A stretch of DNA of 64,000 nt from Henricia sp. BOLD:AAB3569 (taxonomy: Eukaryota > Echinodermata > Asteroidea > Spinulosida > Echinasteridae), in NCBI GenBank assembly GCA_037783545.1, contig JBBELK010001486.1:1-64000 (forward strand), written 5' to 3'. Position 1 is the first letter of the stretch. Every line of letters starts with the position of its first letter. Below, one piece after another: positions 37,812 to 49,723 of this stretch. The position numbers and the translations under genes are program-made. Below the pieces are notes generated by a model. It was not told the origin of the DNA and made no database searches. It was given only the letters and a program-made list of their open reading frames with translations.

Positions 37812-37815
37812 TGTA
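37812..37815. repeat. Possible 4-bp target-site duplication, left copy (LINE)
   Basis: TGTA ends the left satellite flank and is repeated at 40261-40264, where the satellite resumes. CR1/L2-type elements often leave very short target duplications or none. The last A could also belong to the TAA tail, so the length is uncertain. Confidence 0.55.
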
Positions 37816-37830
37816 ATAATAATAATAATA
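37816..37830 (-). repeat. LINE 3' terminal microsatellite tail (TTA units)
   Basis: Five TTA units on the minus strand (AAT/TAA on the plus strand) end the LINE at the satellite junction. A short triplet tail instead of poly(A) is characteristic of CR1/L2-like elements and marks this as the 3' end. Confidence 0.85.
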
Positions 37831-37918
37831 GCATCATTTATATAGCGCCTTTTCCAAGGGTAGCAAAGCGCTTCGAGAACCTCACTGACAGTTTATAATG
37901 CCACAGGACTATGCAAAT

Positions 37919-40260
37919 TTAGCTAGAAAATAAGTAGGTTTTAAGTGAAGACTTAAACAACTGTATGGAGTTAGAGCGTCTAATTGTGTGTGGAATGCAG
38001 TTCCAGATTCGTGGACCAGCTACAGCGAAGGCCTTGTCTCCTGCTTTCCTTGCCGTGCGGGGAATTCGAAGGTTACCGTGAGAGCGTAAGTTGACTCGTG
38101 TCGATGTTGTGAGATCAAGTGAGGTGGAAATGTATGCTGGGCATGAACTAGAGGTGGCTTTATACATCATTACGGCTGTTTTGTAGATTATACGTTTTTC
38201 GACTGGAAGCCAGTGAAGCTTTGCAAGTAACGGAGATGCATGAGTGTGTCTTGAAAGGAAAAACGTTACACGGGCTGCTCTGTTTTGTATTCTCTGAAGA
38301 CGGGCCATATCGGATTGTTTGAGACCGTTGAAGAGCGAATTGCAATAGTCAAGTCTTGACAGCACTAGGGCACGGGTAATGGCATGACAAGCGTTGATGT
38401 CGATGTATTTCCTGATTTTGTTAATGTTGCGTAGGTGATAATTGGCTGATCTGCAGACCGATGTGACATGTTCAGTCAAGGACATGGTACTATCGAAGAT
38501 TACTCCTAGGTTCCGGATGGAGGGTGAAGGCTGCCATGATTTATCATTGACATTGAGGGTAAGTTGACTAAGGCGCTTAGAGTTGTGAGGAGATGCAGCT
38601 ATTATGAACTCCGTCTTGTTTTCATTTAGTTGGAGTTTGTTTACAAGCATCCAGGTCTGAACATCTTTAATGCAGTTAGAAAGAGTGAACAGACGACACT
38701 CTGCTTCATTTGGGATTGAAGGATCGAATGCCACGTAGATCTGAATGTCGTCGGCATACAGGTGGAATTTCACTTCATGTCGACGCAAGATATCCCCAAC
38801 TGGCGATATGTACAATGAGAACAGCTGGGGAGCTATGACTGATCCTTGAGGGACTCCAAACTGAATAATGGCATTCTCGGATTCTGCTCCGGCAAGGCTT
38901 ACGCGACAAGTCCGATTGGAAAGATATGACGCAAACCATCCCAGTGCAGTATCTCGGATGCCAAATCTGTATTGGAGACGATGCAACAGTGTGTCATGGT
39001 CGACTGTGTCAAAAGCAGCGGACAAATCTAGCATGACCATTAACACAGCCATGTTCTTATCCATCGCCCTGAGAATGTCATTATGCACACAGGTGAGTGC
39101 AGTCTCCGTGCTGCAGTTGGACCTGTACGCAGATTGTAGGGGTTCTGATAAGTAATGATAATCAATGTAGTCCACAAGTTGCTGACATACGACTTTTTCA
39201 GTGATTTTAGCTATGAACCGGATGTTGGAAATAGGACGGTAATTGGCCAGAACCTCCTTGTCGAGGGAGTTTTTCTTCAGGATTGGTGTCACAACTGCAG
39301 ATTTGAATGCATTAGGAAAAATCCCGGAGGACAACGATGCATTCACAATTTGAGTTACTGTCGGTAGAAATGTGGTGATGTGCTGTTTCAGTAACCAAGT
39401 CGGAATGACATCAAGTGAGCATGATTTCGATGGAGAGTTTGTTATTATTTTCAGCAGAGTGTTATCTGTTGTGAGTTCGAAATAGGAAAAGCGAGCTTCC
39501 GGTGAACAGGACACTTCGGATGGAGTGATGATGTCGCTTTTCAGGCTGTCGAGATGAGAGCGGATCGCTAAAATCTTATTGGAAAAGAACGTACTGAACG
39601 AGTTTACGAGTTCTGACGGTGAAGTGTGTATGGAAGGGATCAGCCTTGGTTTAGCAATGAGTTCATTGACAATACGGAAGATTTCCTTTGGACTGGCATC
39701 GGACAAGGAGTCTTTATAAAAGTTAGATCTGGTCTCCATCAAAACTGTGCCGAGATTACGTTTGGAGACCTCGTAGGCAGCCTTGCTGCTCCCCGATTTA
39801 GACTTTCTCCAGGCTCGTTCGGCGCGACGACATTCGCGCTTAGCTTCTGCGATGTTATCGTTGTACCATTTTGGTTTACTGCGTGTTAATTTGGACCGTA
39901 ACGAGTGTGGTGCATGGACATCAAGGGTGCTGCTGACAACATCGTCAAAAGCTTTGACAACTCCATCGATATCATCATTATCTTCGCCGTTGATGTTACA
40001 GAGTTTAGCTGATAGGTCATCAGCGAAGCTAGTGTGATCCATGTTTCGAAAATTGCGAGAGTAAGGTGCCGGTGGACTAAACAAGCGTCTGCTCAGATGT
40101 AGTTCACATGACACAACACCGTGGTCGGAAATGTCATTCATGTCGACAGTGCATTCTCTGTGTATATTGTCAGTGGATCTTACGATGAGTCCATCAAGTG
40201 TGTGACCTAAATTATGAGTGGGAACTGAGATAAGTTGCTCGAGTCCGAAGGTCGATAGTG
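37919..40260 (-). CDS. LINE ORF2 fragment: end of endonuclease plus complete reverse transcriptase
   Basis: About 780 codons of LINE origin without a stop. The open frame continues upstream into the satellite to an ATG at 40447, adding about 63 satellite-encoded residues that are not part of the protein. Using that 842-residue numbering, residues 70-115 (LISVPTHN... to ISDHGVV) are the C-terminal end of an AP-like endonuclease including the SDH motif. Residues ~385-650 are the reverse transcriptase: NYRPIS at 402, motif A LDLSAAFD with Asp474, GVPQGS at 531-536, catalytic YADD at 564-567 (38747-38758), and LNENKTEF at 606-613. The C-terminal part has SRLDYCNSLF (696-705), LQRIQNRAAR (717-726) and ends LKTYLFSS, as in CR1/L2 elements. 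All catalytic RT residues I can check are present. The endonuclease is incomplete, so the full retrotransposition enzyme is not encoded. Confidence 0.92.
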
Positions 40261-40264
40261 TGTA
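40261..40264. repeat. Possible 4-bp target-site duplication, right copy (LINE)
   Basis: TGTA at the right LINE junction, matching 37812-37815. From here the monomer continues with CACACCTCTTTGG. Confidence 0.55.
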
Positions 40265-41034
40265 CACACCTCTTTGGGGTACTCCTGAGTTGTGCGCATG
40301 CTCAGTCATTCGGACTGTCGTTAACGCACCGCAGTTTGGCTCGGCAATTTGGTCAAAGTGTGGTCCAAACGTCGGCAAATTTGGAGGTCGAAAAATGTTC
40401 CGACGAACTTCAAATTTTGCATGCCCTAAACTCTCTATATTGCGCACTTGTCATAAAACAATTGACAGACTTTCGCCGGGAAATGGCAGAGAAATTTCAA
40501 AGTTTAGAAAAAACTGGGTTGAGGCTTCCTGACTGCTCTCACGCAAACCGTGGCTGTCTGTACACACCTCTTTGGGGTACTCCTGAGTTGTGCGCATGCT
40601 CAGTCATTCGGACTGTCGTTAACGCACCGCAGTTTGGCTCGGCAATTTGGTCAAAGTGTGGTCCAAACGTCGGCAAATTTGGAGGTCGAAAAATGTTCCG
40701 ACGAACTTCAAATTTTGCATGCCCTAAACTCTCTATATTGCGCACTTGTCATAAAAAATTGACAGACTTTCGCCGGGAAATGGCAGAGAAATTTCAAAGT
40801 TTAGAAAAAACTGGGTTGAGGCTTCCTGACTGCTCTCACGCAAACCGTGGCTGTCTGTACACACCTCTTTGGGGTACTCCTGAGTTGTGCGCATGCTCAG
40901 TCATTCGGACTGTCGTTAACGCACCGCAGTTTGGCTCGGCAATTTGGTCAAAGTGTGGTCCAAACGTCGGCAAATTTGGAGGTCGAAAAATGTTCCGACG
41001 AACTTCAAATTTTGCATGCCCTAAACTCTCTATA

Positions 41035-43116
41035 ATGCGCACTTGTCATAAAAAATTGACAGACTTTCGCCGGGAAATGGCAGAGAAATTTCAAAGTTTA
41101 GAAAAAACTGGGTTGATGCTTCCTGACTGCTCTCACGCAAACCGTGGCTGTCTGTACACACCTCTTTGGGGTACTCCTGAGTTGTGCGCATGCTCAGTCA
41201 TTCGGACTGTCGTTAACGCACCGCAGTTTGGCTCGGCAATTTGGTCAAAGTGTGGTCCAAACGTCGGCAAATTTGGAGGTCGAAAAATGTTCCGACGAAC
41301 TTCAAATTTTGCATGCCCTAAACTCTCTATATTGCGCACTTGTCATACAAAATTGACAGACTTTCGCCGGGAAATGGCAGAGAAATTTCAAAGTTTAGAA
41401 AAAACTGGGTTGAGGCTTCCTGACTGCTCTCGCGCAAACCGTGGCTGTCTGTACACACCTCTTTGGGGTACTCCTGAGTTGTGCGCATGCTCAGTCATTC
41501 GGACTGTCGTTAACGCACCGCAGTTTGGCTCGGCAATTTGGTCAAAGTGTGGTCCAAACGTCGGCAAATTTGGAGGTCGAAAAATGTTCCGACGAACTTC
41601 AAATTTTGCATGCCCTAAACTCTCTATATTGCGCACTTGTCATAAAAAAATTGACAGACTTTCGCCGGGAAATGGCAGAGAAATTTCAAAGTTTAGAAAA
41701 AACTGGGTTGATGCTTCCTGACTGCTCTCACGCAAACCGTGGCTGTCTGTACACACCTCTTTGGGGTACTCCTGAGTTGTGCGAATGCTCAGTCATTCGG
41801 ACTGTCGTTAACGCACTGCAGTTTGGCTCGGCAATTTTGTCAAAGTGTGGTCCAAACGTCGGCAAATTTGGAGGTCGAAAAATGTTCCGACGAACTTCAA
41901 ATTGTGCATGCCCTAAACTCTCTATATTGCGCACTTGTCATAAAAAATTGACAGACTTTCGCCGGGAAATGGCAGAGAAATTTCAAAGTTTAGAAAAAAC
42001 TGGGTTGAGGCTTACTGACTGCTCTCACGCAAACCGTGGCTGTCTGTACACACCTCTTTGGGGTACTCCTGAGTTGTGCGCATGCTCAGTCATTCGGACT
42101 GTCGTTAACGCACCGCAGTTTGGCTCGGCAATTTGGTCAAAGTGTGGTCCAAACGTCGGCAAATTTGGAGGTCGAAAAATGTTCCGACGAACTTCAAATT
42201 TTGCATGCCCTAAACTCTCTATATTGCGCACTTGTCATAAAAAATTGACAGACTTTCGCCGGGAAATGGCAGAGAAATTTCAAAGTTTAGAAAAAACTGG
42301 GTTGAGGCTTCCTGACTGCTCTCACGCAAACCGTGGCTGTCTGTACACACCTCTTTGGGGTACTCCTGAGTTGTGCGCATGCTCAGTCATTCGGACTGTC
42401 GTTAACGCACCGCAGTTTGGCTCGGCAATTTGGTCAAAGTGTGGTCCAAACGTCGGCAAATTTGGAGGTCGAAAAATGTTCCGACGAACTTCAAATTTTG
42501 CATGCCCTAAACTCTCTATATTGCGCACTTGTCATAAAAAATTGACAGACTTTCGCCGGGAAATGACAGAGAAATTTCAAAGTTTAGAAAAAACTGGGTT
42601 GAGGCTTCCTGACTGCTCTCACGCAAACCGTGGCTGTCTGTACACACCTCTTTGGGGTACTCCTGAGTTGTGCGCATGCTCAGTCATTCGGACTGTCGTT
42701 AACGCACCGCAGTTTGGCTCGGCAATTTGGTCAAAGTGTGGTCCAAACGTCGGCAAATTTGGAGGTCGAAAAATGTTCCGACGAACTTCAAATTTTGCAT
42801 GCCCTAAACTCTCTATATTGCGCACTTGTCATAAAAAATTGACAGACTTTCGCCGGGAAATGGCAGAGAAATTTCAAAGTTTAGAAAAAAACTGGGTTGA
42901 GGCTTCCTGACTGCTCTCGCGCAAACCGTGGCTGTCTGTACACACCTCTTTGGGGTACTCCTGAGTTGTGCGCATGCTCAGTCATTCGGACTGTCGTTAA
43001 CGCACCGCAGTTTGGCTCGGCAATTTGGTCAAAGTGTGGTCCAAACGTCGGCAAATTTGGAGGTCGAAAAATGTTCCGACGAACTTCAAATTTTGCATGC
43101 CCTAAACTCTCTATAA
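41035..43116. repeat. Segmental duplication T, copy 1 (pair with 44899-46683)
   Basis: Ordered variants shared with copy 2 at +3864 bp: CTATAATGCG (41035), GGGTTGATGC (near 41112 and 41710), CATACAAAATTG (near 41347), CTCTCGCGC (near 41429), GTGCGAATGC (near 41783) and GCACTGCAG (near 41817). From ATGACAGAG (42566) to CTATAATGCG (43116) the offset becomes 3567, exactly 297 less, so copy 2 has one monomer fewer. Private changes in this copy, such as ATTTTGTCAAAG near 41835 and CTTACTGAC near 42012, show later divergence. Confidence 0.8.
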
Positions 43117-44674
43117 TGCGCACTTGTCATAAAAAATTGACAGACTTTCGCCGGGAAATGGCAGAGAAATTTCAAAGTTTAGAAAAAACTGGGTTGAGGC
43201 TTCCTGACTGCTCTCACGCAAACCGTGGCTGTCTGTACACACCTCTTTGGGGTACTCCTGAGTTGTGCGCATGCTCAGTCATTCGGACTGTCGTTAACGC
43301 ACCGCAGTTTGGCTCGGCAATTTGGTCAAAGTGTGGTCCAAACGTCGGCAAATTTGGAGGTCGAAAAATGTTCCGACGAACTTCAAATTTTGCATGCCCT
43401 AAACTCTCTATATTGCGCACTTGTCATAAAAAATTGACAGACTTTCGCCGGGAAATGACAGAGAAATTTCAAAGTTTAGAAAAAACTGGGTTGAGGCTTC
43501 CTGACTGCTCTCACGCAAACCGTGGCTGTCTGTACACACCTCTTTGGGGTACTCCTGAGTTGTGCGCATGCTCAGTCATTCGGACTGTCGTTAACGCACC
43601 GCAGTTTGGCTCGGCAATTTGGTCAAAGTGTGGTCCAAACGTCGGCAAATTTGGAGGTCGAAAAATGTTCCGACGAACTTCAAATTTTGCATGCCCTAAA
43701 CTCTCTATATTGCGCACTTGTCATAAAAAATTGACAGACTTTCGCCGGGAAATGGCAGAGAAATTTCAAAGTTTAGAAAAAAACTGGGTTGAGGCTTCCT
43801 GACTGCTCTCGCGCAAACCGTGGCTGTCTGTACACACCTCTTTGGGGTACTCCTGAGTTGTGCGCATGCTCAGTCATTCGGACTGTCGTTAACGCACCGC
43901 AGTTTGGCTCGGCAATTTGGTCAAAGTGTGGTCCAAACGTCGGCAAATTTGGAGGTCGAAAAATGTTCCGACGAACTTCAAATTTTGCATGCCCTAAACT
44001 CTCTATAATGCGCACTTGTCATAAAAAATTGACAGACTTTCGCCGGGAAATGGCAGAGAAATTTCAAAGTTTAGAAAAAACTGGGTTGAGGCTTCCTGAC
44101 TGCTCTCACGCAAACCGTGGCTGTCTGTACACACCTCTTTGGGGTACTCCTGAGTTGTGCGCATGCTCAGTCATTCGGACTGTCGTTAACGCACCGCAGT
44201 TTGGCTCGGCAATTTGGTCAAAGTGTGGTCCAAACGTCGGCAAATTTGGAGGTCGAAAAATGTTCCGACGAACTTCAAATTTTGCATGCCCTAAACTCTC
44301 TATATTGCGCACTTGTCATAAAAAATTGACAGACTTTCGCCGGGAAATGGCAGAGAAATTTCAAAGTTTAGAAAAAACTGGGTTGAGGCTTCCTGACTGC
44401 TCTCACGCAAACCGTGGCTGTCTGTACACACCTCTTTGGGGTACTCCTGAGTTGTGCGCATGCTCAGTCATTCGGACTGTCGTTAACGCACCGCAGTTTG
44501 GCTCGGCAATTTGGTCAAAGTGTGGTCCAAACGTCGGCAAATTTGGAGGTCGAACAATGTTCCGACGAACTTCAAATTTTGCATGCCCTAAACTCTCTAT
44601 ATTGCGCACTTGTCATAAAAAATTGACAGACTTTCGCCGGGAAATGGCAGAGAAATTTCAAAGTTTAGAAAAAA
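42886..44674. repeat. Three-monomer duplication (period 892 bp)
   Basis: The variants GAAAAAAACTGGG, CTCTCGCGC and CTATAATGCG at about 42890-43116 recur 892 bp later at about 43782-44008, and once more at 46457-46683 as part of duplication T copy 2. 892 is three monomers plus one base. The unit resembles the three-monomer period seen at 35.0-36.8 kb. Confidence 0.7.
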
Positions 44675-44898
44675 CTGGGTTGAGGCTTCCTGACTGCTCT
44701 CACGCAAACCGTGGCTGTCTGTACACACCTCTTTGGGGTACTCCTGAGTTGTGCGCATGCTCAGTCATTCGGACTGTCGTTAACGCACCGCAGTTTGGCT
44801 CGGCAATTTGGTCAAAGTGTGGTCCAAACGTCGGCAAATTTGGAGGTCGAAAAATGTTCCGACGAACTTCAAATTTTGCATGCCCTAAACTCTCTATA

Positions 44899-46683
44899 AT
44901 GCGCACTTGTCATAAAAAATTGACAGACTTTCGCCGGGAAATGGCAGAGAAATTTCAAAGTTTAGAAAAAACTGGGTTGATGCTTCCTGACTGCTCTCAC
45001 GCAAACCGTGGCTGTCTGTACACACCTCTTTGGGGTACTCCTGAGTTGTGCGCATGTTCAGTCATTCGGACTGTCGTTAACGCACCGCAGTTTGGCTCGG
45101 CAATTTGGTCAAAGTGTGGTCCAAACGTCGGCAAATTTGGAGGTCGAAAAATGTTCCGACGAACTTCAAATTTTGCATGCCCTAAACTCTCTATATTGCG
45201 CACTTGTCATACAAAATTGACAGACTTTCGCCGGGAAATGGCAGAGAAATTTCAAAGTTTAGAAAAAACTGGGTTGAGGCTTCCTGACTGCTCTCGCGCA
45301 AACCGTGGCTGTCTGTACACACCTCTTTGGGGTACTCCTGAGTTGTGCGCATGCTCAGTCATTCGGACTGTCGTTAACGCACCGCAGTTTGGCTCGGCAA
45401 TTTGGTCAAAGTGTGGTCCAAACGTCGGCAAATTTGGAGGTCGAAAAATGTTCCGACGAACTTCAAATTTTGCATGCCCTAAACTCTCTATATTGCGCAC
45501 TTGTCATAAACAAATTGACAGACTTTCGCCGGGAAATGGCAGAGAAATTTCAAAGTTTAGAAAAAACTGGGTTGATGCTTCCTGACTGCTCTCACGCAAA
45601 CCGTGGCTGTCTGTACACACCTCTTTGGGGTACTCCTGAGTTGTGCGAATGCTCAGTCATTCGGACTGTCGTTAACGCACTGCAGTTTGGCTCGGCAATT
45701 TGGTCAAAGTGTGGTCCAAACGTCGGCAAATTTGGAGGTCGAAAAATGTTCCGACGAACTTCAAATTTTGCCTTCTCTAAACTCTCTATATTGCGCACTT
45801 GTCATAAAAAATTGACAGACTTTCGCCGGGAAATGGCAGAGAAATTTCAAAGTTTAGAAAAAACTGGGTTGAGGCTTCCTGACTGCTCTCACGCAAACCG
45901 TGGCTGTCTGTACACACCTCTTTGGTGTACTCCTGAGTTGTGCGCATGCTCAGTCATTCGGACTGTCGTTAACGCACCGCAGTTTGGCTCGGCAATTTGG
46001 TCAAAGTGTGGTCCAAACGTCGGCAAATTTGGAGGTCGAAAAATGTTCCGACGAACTTCAAATTTTGCATGCCCTAAACTCTCTATATTGCGCACTTGTC
46101 ATAAAAAATTGACAGACTTTCGCCGGGAAATGACAGAGAAATTTCAAAGTTTAGAAAAAACTGGGTTGAGGCTTCCTGACTGCTCTCACGCAAACCGTGG
46201 CTGTCTGTACACACCTCTTTGGGGTACTCCTGAGTTGTGCGCATGCTCAGTCATTCGGACTGTCGTTAACGCACCGCAGTTTGGCTCGGCAATTTGGTCA
46301 AAGTGTGGTCCAAACGTCGGCAAATTTGGAGGTCGAAAAATGTTCCGACGAACTTCAAATTTTGCATGCCCTAAACTCTCTATATTGCGCACTTGTCATA
46401 AAAAATTGACAGACTTTCGCCGGGAAATGGCAGAGAAATTTCAAAGTTTAGAAAAAAACTGGGTTGAGGCTTCCTGACTGCTCTCGCGCAAACCGTGGCT
46501 GTCTGTACACACCTCTTTGGGGTACTCCTGAGTTGTGCGCATGCTCAGTCATTCGGACTGTCGTTAACGCACCGCAGTTTGGCTCGGCAATTTGGTCAAA
46601 GTGTGGTCCAAACGTCGGCAAATTTGGAGGTCGAAAAATGTTCCGACGAACTTCAAATTTTGCATGCCCTAAACTCTCTATAA
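44899..46683. repeat. Segmental duplication T, copy 2 (pair with 41035-43116)
   Basis: Carries the ordered variants of copy 1. It is shorter by exactly one monomer between GCACTGCAG (near 45681) and ATGACAGAG (46133), as expected from unequal exchange in register. Private changes include TTTTGCCTTCTC near 45769 and CTTTGGTGTAC near 45921. Confidence 0.8.
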
Positions 46684-47640
46684 TGCGCACTTGTCATAAA
46701 AAATTGACAGACTTTCGCCGGGAAATGGCAGAGAAATTTCAAAGTTTAGAAAAAACTGGGTTGAGGCTTCCTGACTGCTCTCACGCAAACCGTGGCTGTC
46801 TGTACACACCTCTTTGGGGTACTCCTGAGTTGTGCGCATGCTCAGTCATTCGGACTGTCGTTAACGCACCGCAGTTTGGCTCGGCAATTTGGTCAAAGTG
46901 TGGTCCAAACGTCGGCAAATTTGGAGGTCGAAAAATGTTCCGACGAACTTCAAATTTTGCATGCCCTAAACTCTCTATATTGCGCACTTGTCATAAAAAA
47001 TTGACAGACTTTCGCCGGGAAATGGCAGAGAAATTTCAAAGTTTAGAAAAAACTGGGTTGAGGCTTCCTGACTGCTCTCACGCAAACCGTGGCTGTCTGT
47101 ACACACCTCTTTGGGGTACTCCTGAGTTGTGCGCATGCTCAGTCATTCGGACTGTCGTTAACGCACCGCAGTTTGGCTCGGCAATTTGGTCAAAGTGTGG
47201 TCCAAACGTCGGCAAATTTGGAGGTCGAAAAATGTTCCGACGAACTTCAAATTTTGCATGCCCTAAACTCTCTATATTGCGCACTTGTCATAAAAAATTG
47301 ACAGACTTTCGCCGGGAAATGGCAGAGAAATTTCAAAGTTTAGAAAAAACTGGGTTGAGGCTTCCTGACTGCTCTCACGCAAACCGTGGCTGTCTGTACA
47401 CACCTCTTTGGGGTACTCCTGAGTTGTGCGCATGCTCAGTCATTCGGACTGTCGTTAACGCACCGCAGTTTGGCTCGGCAATTTGGTCAAAGTGTGGTCC
47501 AAACGTCGGCAAATTTGGAGGTCGAAAAATGTTCCGACGAACTTCAAATTTTGCATGCCCTAAACTCTCTATATTGCGCACTTGTCATAAAAAATTGACA
47601 GACTTTCGCCGGGAAATGGCAGAGAAATTTCAAAGTTTAG

Positions 47641-48327
47641 AAAAAAACTGGGTTGAGGCTTCCTGACTGCTCTCACGCAAACCGTGGCTCTCTGTACACA
47701 CCTCTTTGGGGTACTCCTGAGTTGTGCGCATGCTCAGTCATTCGGACTGTCGTTAACGCACCGCAGTTTGGCTCGGCAATTTGGTCAAAGTGTGGTCCAA
47801 ACGTCGGCAAATTTGGAGGTCGAAAAATGTTCCGACGAACTTCAAATTTTGCATGCCCTAAACTCTCTATATTGCGCACTTGTCATAAAAAATTGACAGA
47901 CTTTCGCCGGGAAATGGCAGAGAAATTTCAAAGTTTAGAAAAAACTGGGTTGAGGCTTCCTGACTGCTCTCACGCAAACCGTGGCTGTCTGTACACACCT
48001 CTTTGGGGTACTCCTGAGTTGTGCGCATGCTCAGTCATTCGGACTGTCGTTAACGCACCGCAGTTTGGCTCGGCAATTTGGTCAAAGTGTGGTCCAAACG
48101 TCGGCAAATTTGGAGGTCGAAAAATGTTCCGACGAACTTCAAATTTTGCATGCCCTAAACTCTCTATATTGCGCACTTGTCATAAAAAAATTGACAGACT
48201 TTCGCCGGGAAATGGCAGAGAAATTTCAAAGTTTAGAAAAAACTGGGTTGAGGCTTCCTGACTGCTCTCACGCAAACCGTGGCTGTCTGTACACACCTCT
48301 TTGGGGTACTCCTGAGTTGTGCGCGTG
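47641..48327. repeat. Third, partial copy of duplication D1
   Basis: GGCTCTCTG (47688), the 7-A run near 48183 and GCGCGTGCTC (48321 onward) occur with the same internal spacing (633 bp between first and last) as in 26491-27127 and the second D1 copy. An extra A precedes it (GAAAAAAACTGGG near 47640), as in the other copies. The copy lies about 21.2 kb from copy a, so the block moved over a long distance or was separated by later amplification. Confidence 0.75.
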
Positions 48328-49723
48328 CTCAGTCATTCGGACTGTCGTTAACGCACCGCAGTTTGGCTCGGCAATTTGGTCAAAGTGTGGTCCAAACGTC
48401 GGCAAATTTGGAGGTCGAAAAATGTTCCGACGAACTTCAAATTTTGCATGCCCTAAACTCTCTATATTGCGCACTTGTCATAAAAAATTGACAGACTTTC
48501 GCCGGGAAATGGCAGAGAAATGTCAAAGTTTAGAAAAAACTGGGTTGAGGCTTCCTGACTGCTCTCACGCAAACCGTGGCTGTCTGTACACACCTCTTTG
48601 GGGTACTCCTGAGTTGTGCGCATGCTCAGTCATTCGGACTGTCGTTAACGCACCGCAGTTTGGCTCGGCAATTTGGTCAAAGTGTGGTCCAAACGTCGGT
48701 AAATTTGGAGGTCGAAAAATGTTCCGACGAACTTCAAATTTTGCATGCCCTAAACTCTCTATATTGCGCACTTGTCATAAAAAATTGACAGACTTTCGCC
48801 GGGAAATGGCAGAGAAATTTCAAAGTTTAGAAAAAACTGGGTTGAGGCTTCCTGACTGCTCTCACGCAAACCGTGGCTGTCTCTACACACCTCTTTGGGG
48901 TACTCCTGAGTTGTGCGCATGCTCAGTCATTCAGACTGACGTTAACGCACCGCAGTTTGGCTCGGCAATTTGGTCAAAGTGTGGTCCAAACGTCGGCAAA
49001 TTTGGAGGTCGAAAAATGTTCCGACGAACTTCAAATTTTGCATGCCCTAAACTCTCTATATTGCGCACTTGTCATAAAAAAATTGACAGACTTTCGCCGG
49101 GAAATGGCAGAGAAATTTTAAAGTTTAGAAAAAAATGGGTTGAGGCTTCCTGACTGCTCTCACGCAAACCGTGGCTGTCTGTACACACCTCTTTGGGGTA
49201 CTCCTGAGTTGTGCGCATGCTCAGTCATTCGGACTGTCGTTAACGTACCGCAGTTTGGCTCGGCAATTTGGTCAAAGTGTGGTCCAAACGTCGGCAAATT
49301 TGGAGGTCGAAAAATGTTCCGACGAACTTCAAATTTTGCATGCCCTAAACTCTCTATATTGCGCACTTGTCATAAAAAATTGACAGACTTTCGCCGGGAA
49401 ATGGCAGAGAAATTTCAAAGTTTAGAAAAAACTGGGTTGAGGCTTCCTGACTGCTCTCACGCAAACCGTGGCTGTCTGTACACACCTCTTTGGGGTACTC
49501 CTGAGTTGTGCGCATGCTCAGTCATTCGGACTGTCGTTAACGCACCGCAGTTTGGCTCGGCAATTTGGTCAAAGTGTGGTCCAAACGTCGGCAAATTTGG
49601 AGGTCGAAAAATGTTCCGACGAACTTCAAATTTTGCATGCCCTAAACTCTCTATATTGCGCACTTGTCATAAAAAATTGACAGACTTTCGCCGGGAAATG
49701 GCAGAGAAATTTCAAAGTTTAGA

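Larger units (their letters stand above)
28102..37815. repeat. 297-bp satellite array between the composite insertion and the LINE
   Basis: About 33 monomers. The segment starts in phase with the interrupted monomer at GGCAATTTGG. Up to about 30631 it repeats 24941-27322. Beyond that it has recurring variants: CATACAAAATTG (near 31486, 32376, 32971, 35031, 35924), CTCTCGCGC (near 33053, 34541, 35114, 36007), GTTGTGGGCATG (near 33106, 34590, 35163, 36056) and GAAAAAAATGGG (near 33324, 35384, 36275). One monomer near 34768 has lost 21 bp between two CAGA words. The segment ends at CTGTCTGTA, the LINE integration point. No host gene is supported. Confidence 0.96.
37816..40260 (-). mobile_element. 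CR1/L2-like non-LTR retrotransposon, 5'-truncated
   Basis: 2445 bp inserted in minus orientation into one satellite monomer at TGTA/CACACC. Read on the minus strand it starts inside the C-terminal end of an AP-type endonuclease domain, continues through a reverse transcriptase ORF to a stop at 37919-37921, and has a ~100-bp 3' UTR ending with GCGCTATATAAATGATG followed by about five TTA units. The AGCGCTATATAAAT-like end with a TTA/ATT microsatellite tail and the motifs SAAFDTVDH and YADDIQIY are typical of the CR1/L2 group of the Jockey superfamily. ORF1 and most of the endonuclease are missing, which is the usual incomplete reverse transcription. The intact frame suggests a fairly young copy, but it cannot move on its own. 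It occurs once in the window. Confidence 0.93.

Noticed and set aside
37816-37830. Independent TAA microsatellite
   Set aside because: It lies exactly at the 3' end of the LINE and is of the type CR1/L2 elements carry as a tail.
37919-40447. An 842-codon minus-strand ORF as a host gene
   Set aside because: The first ~63 residues are satellite sequence and the rest is a LINE endonuclease remnant and reverse transcriptase. It is a transposon fragment.
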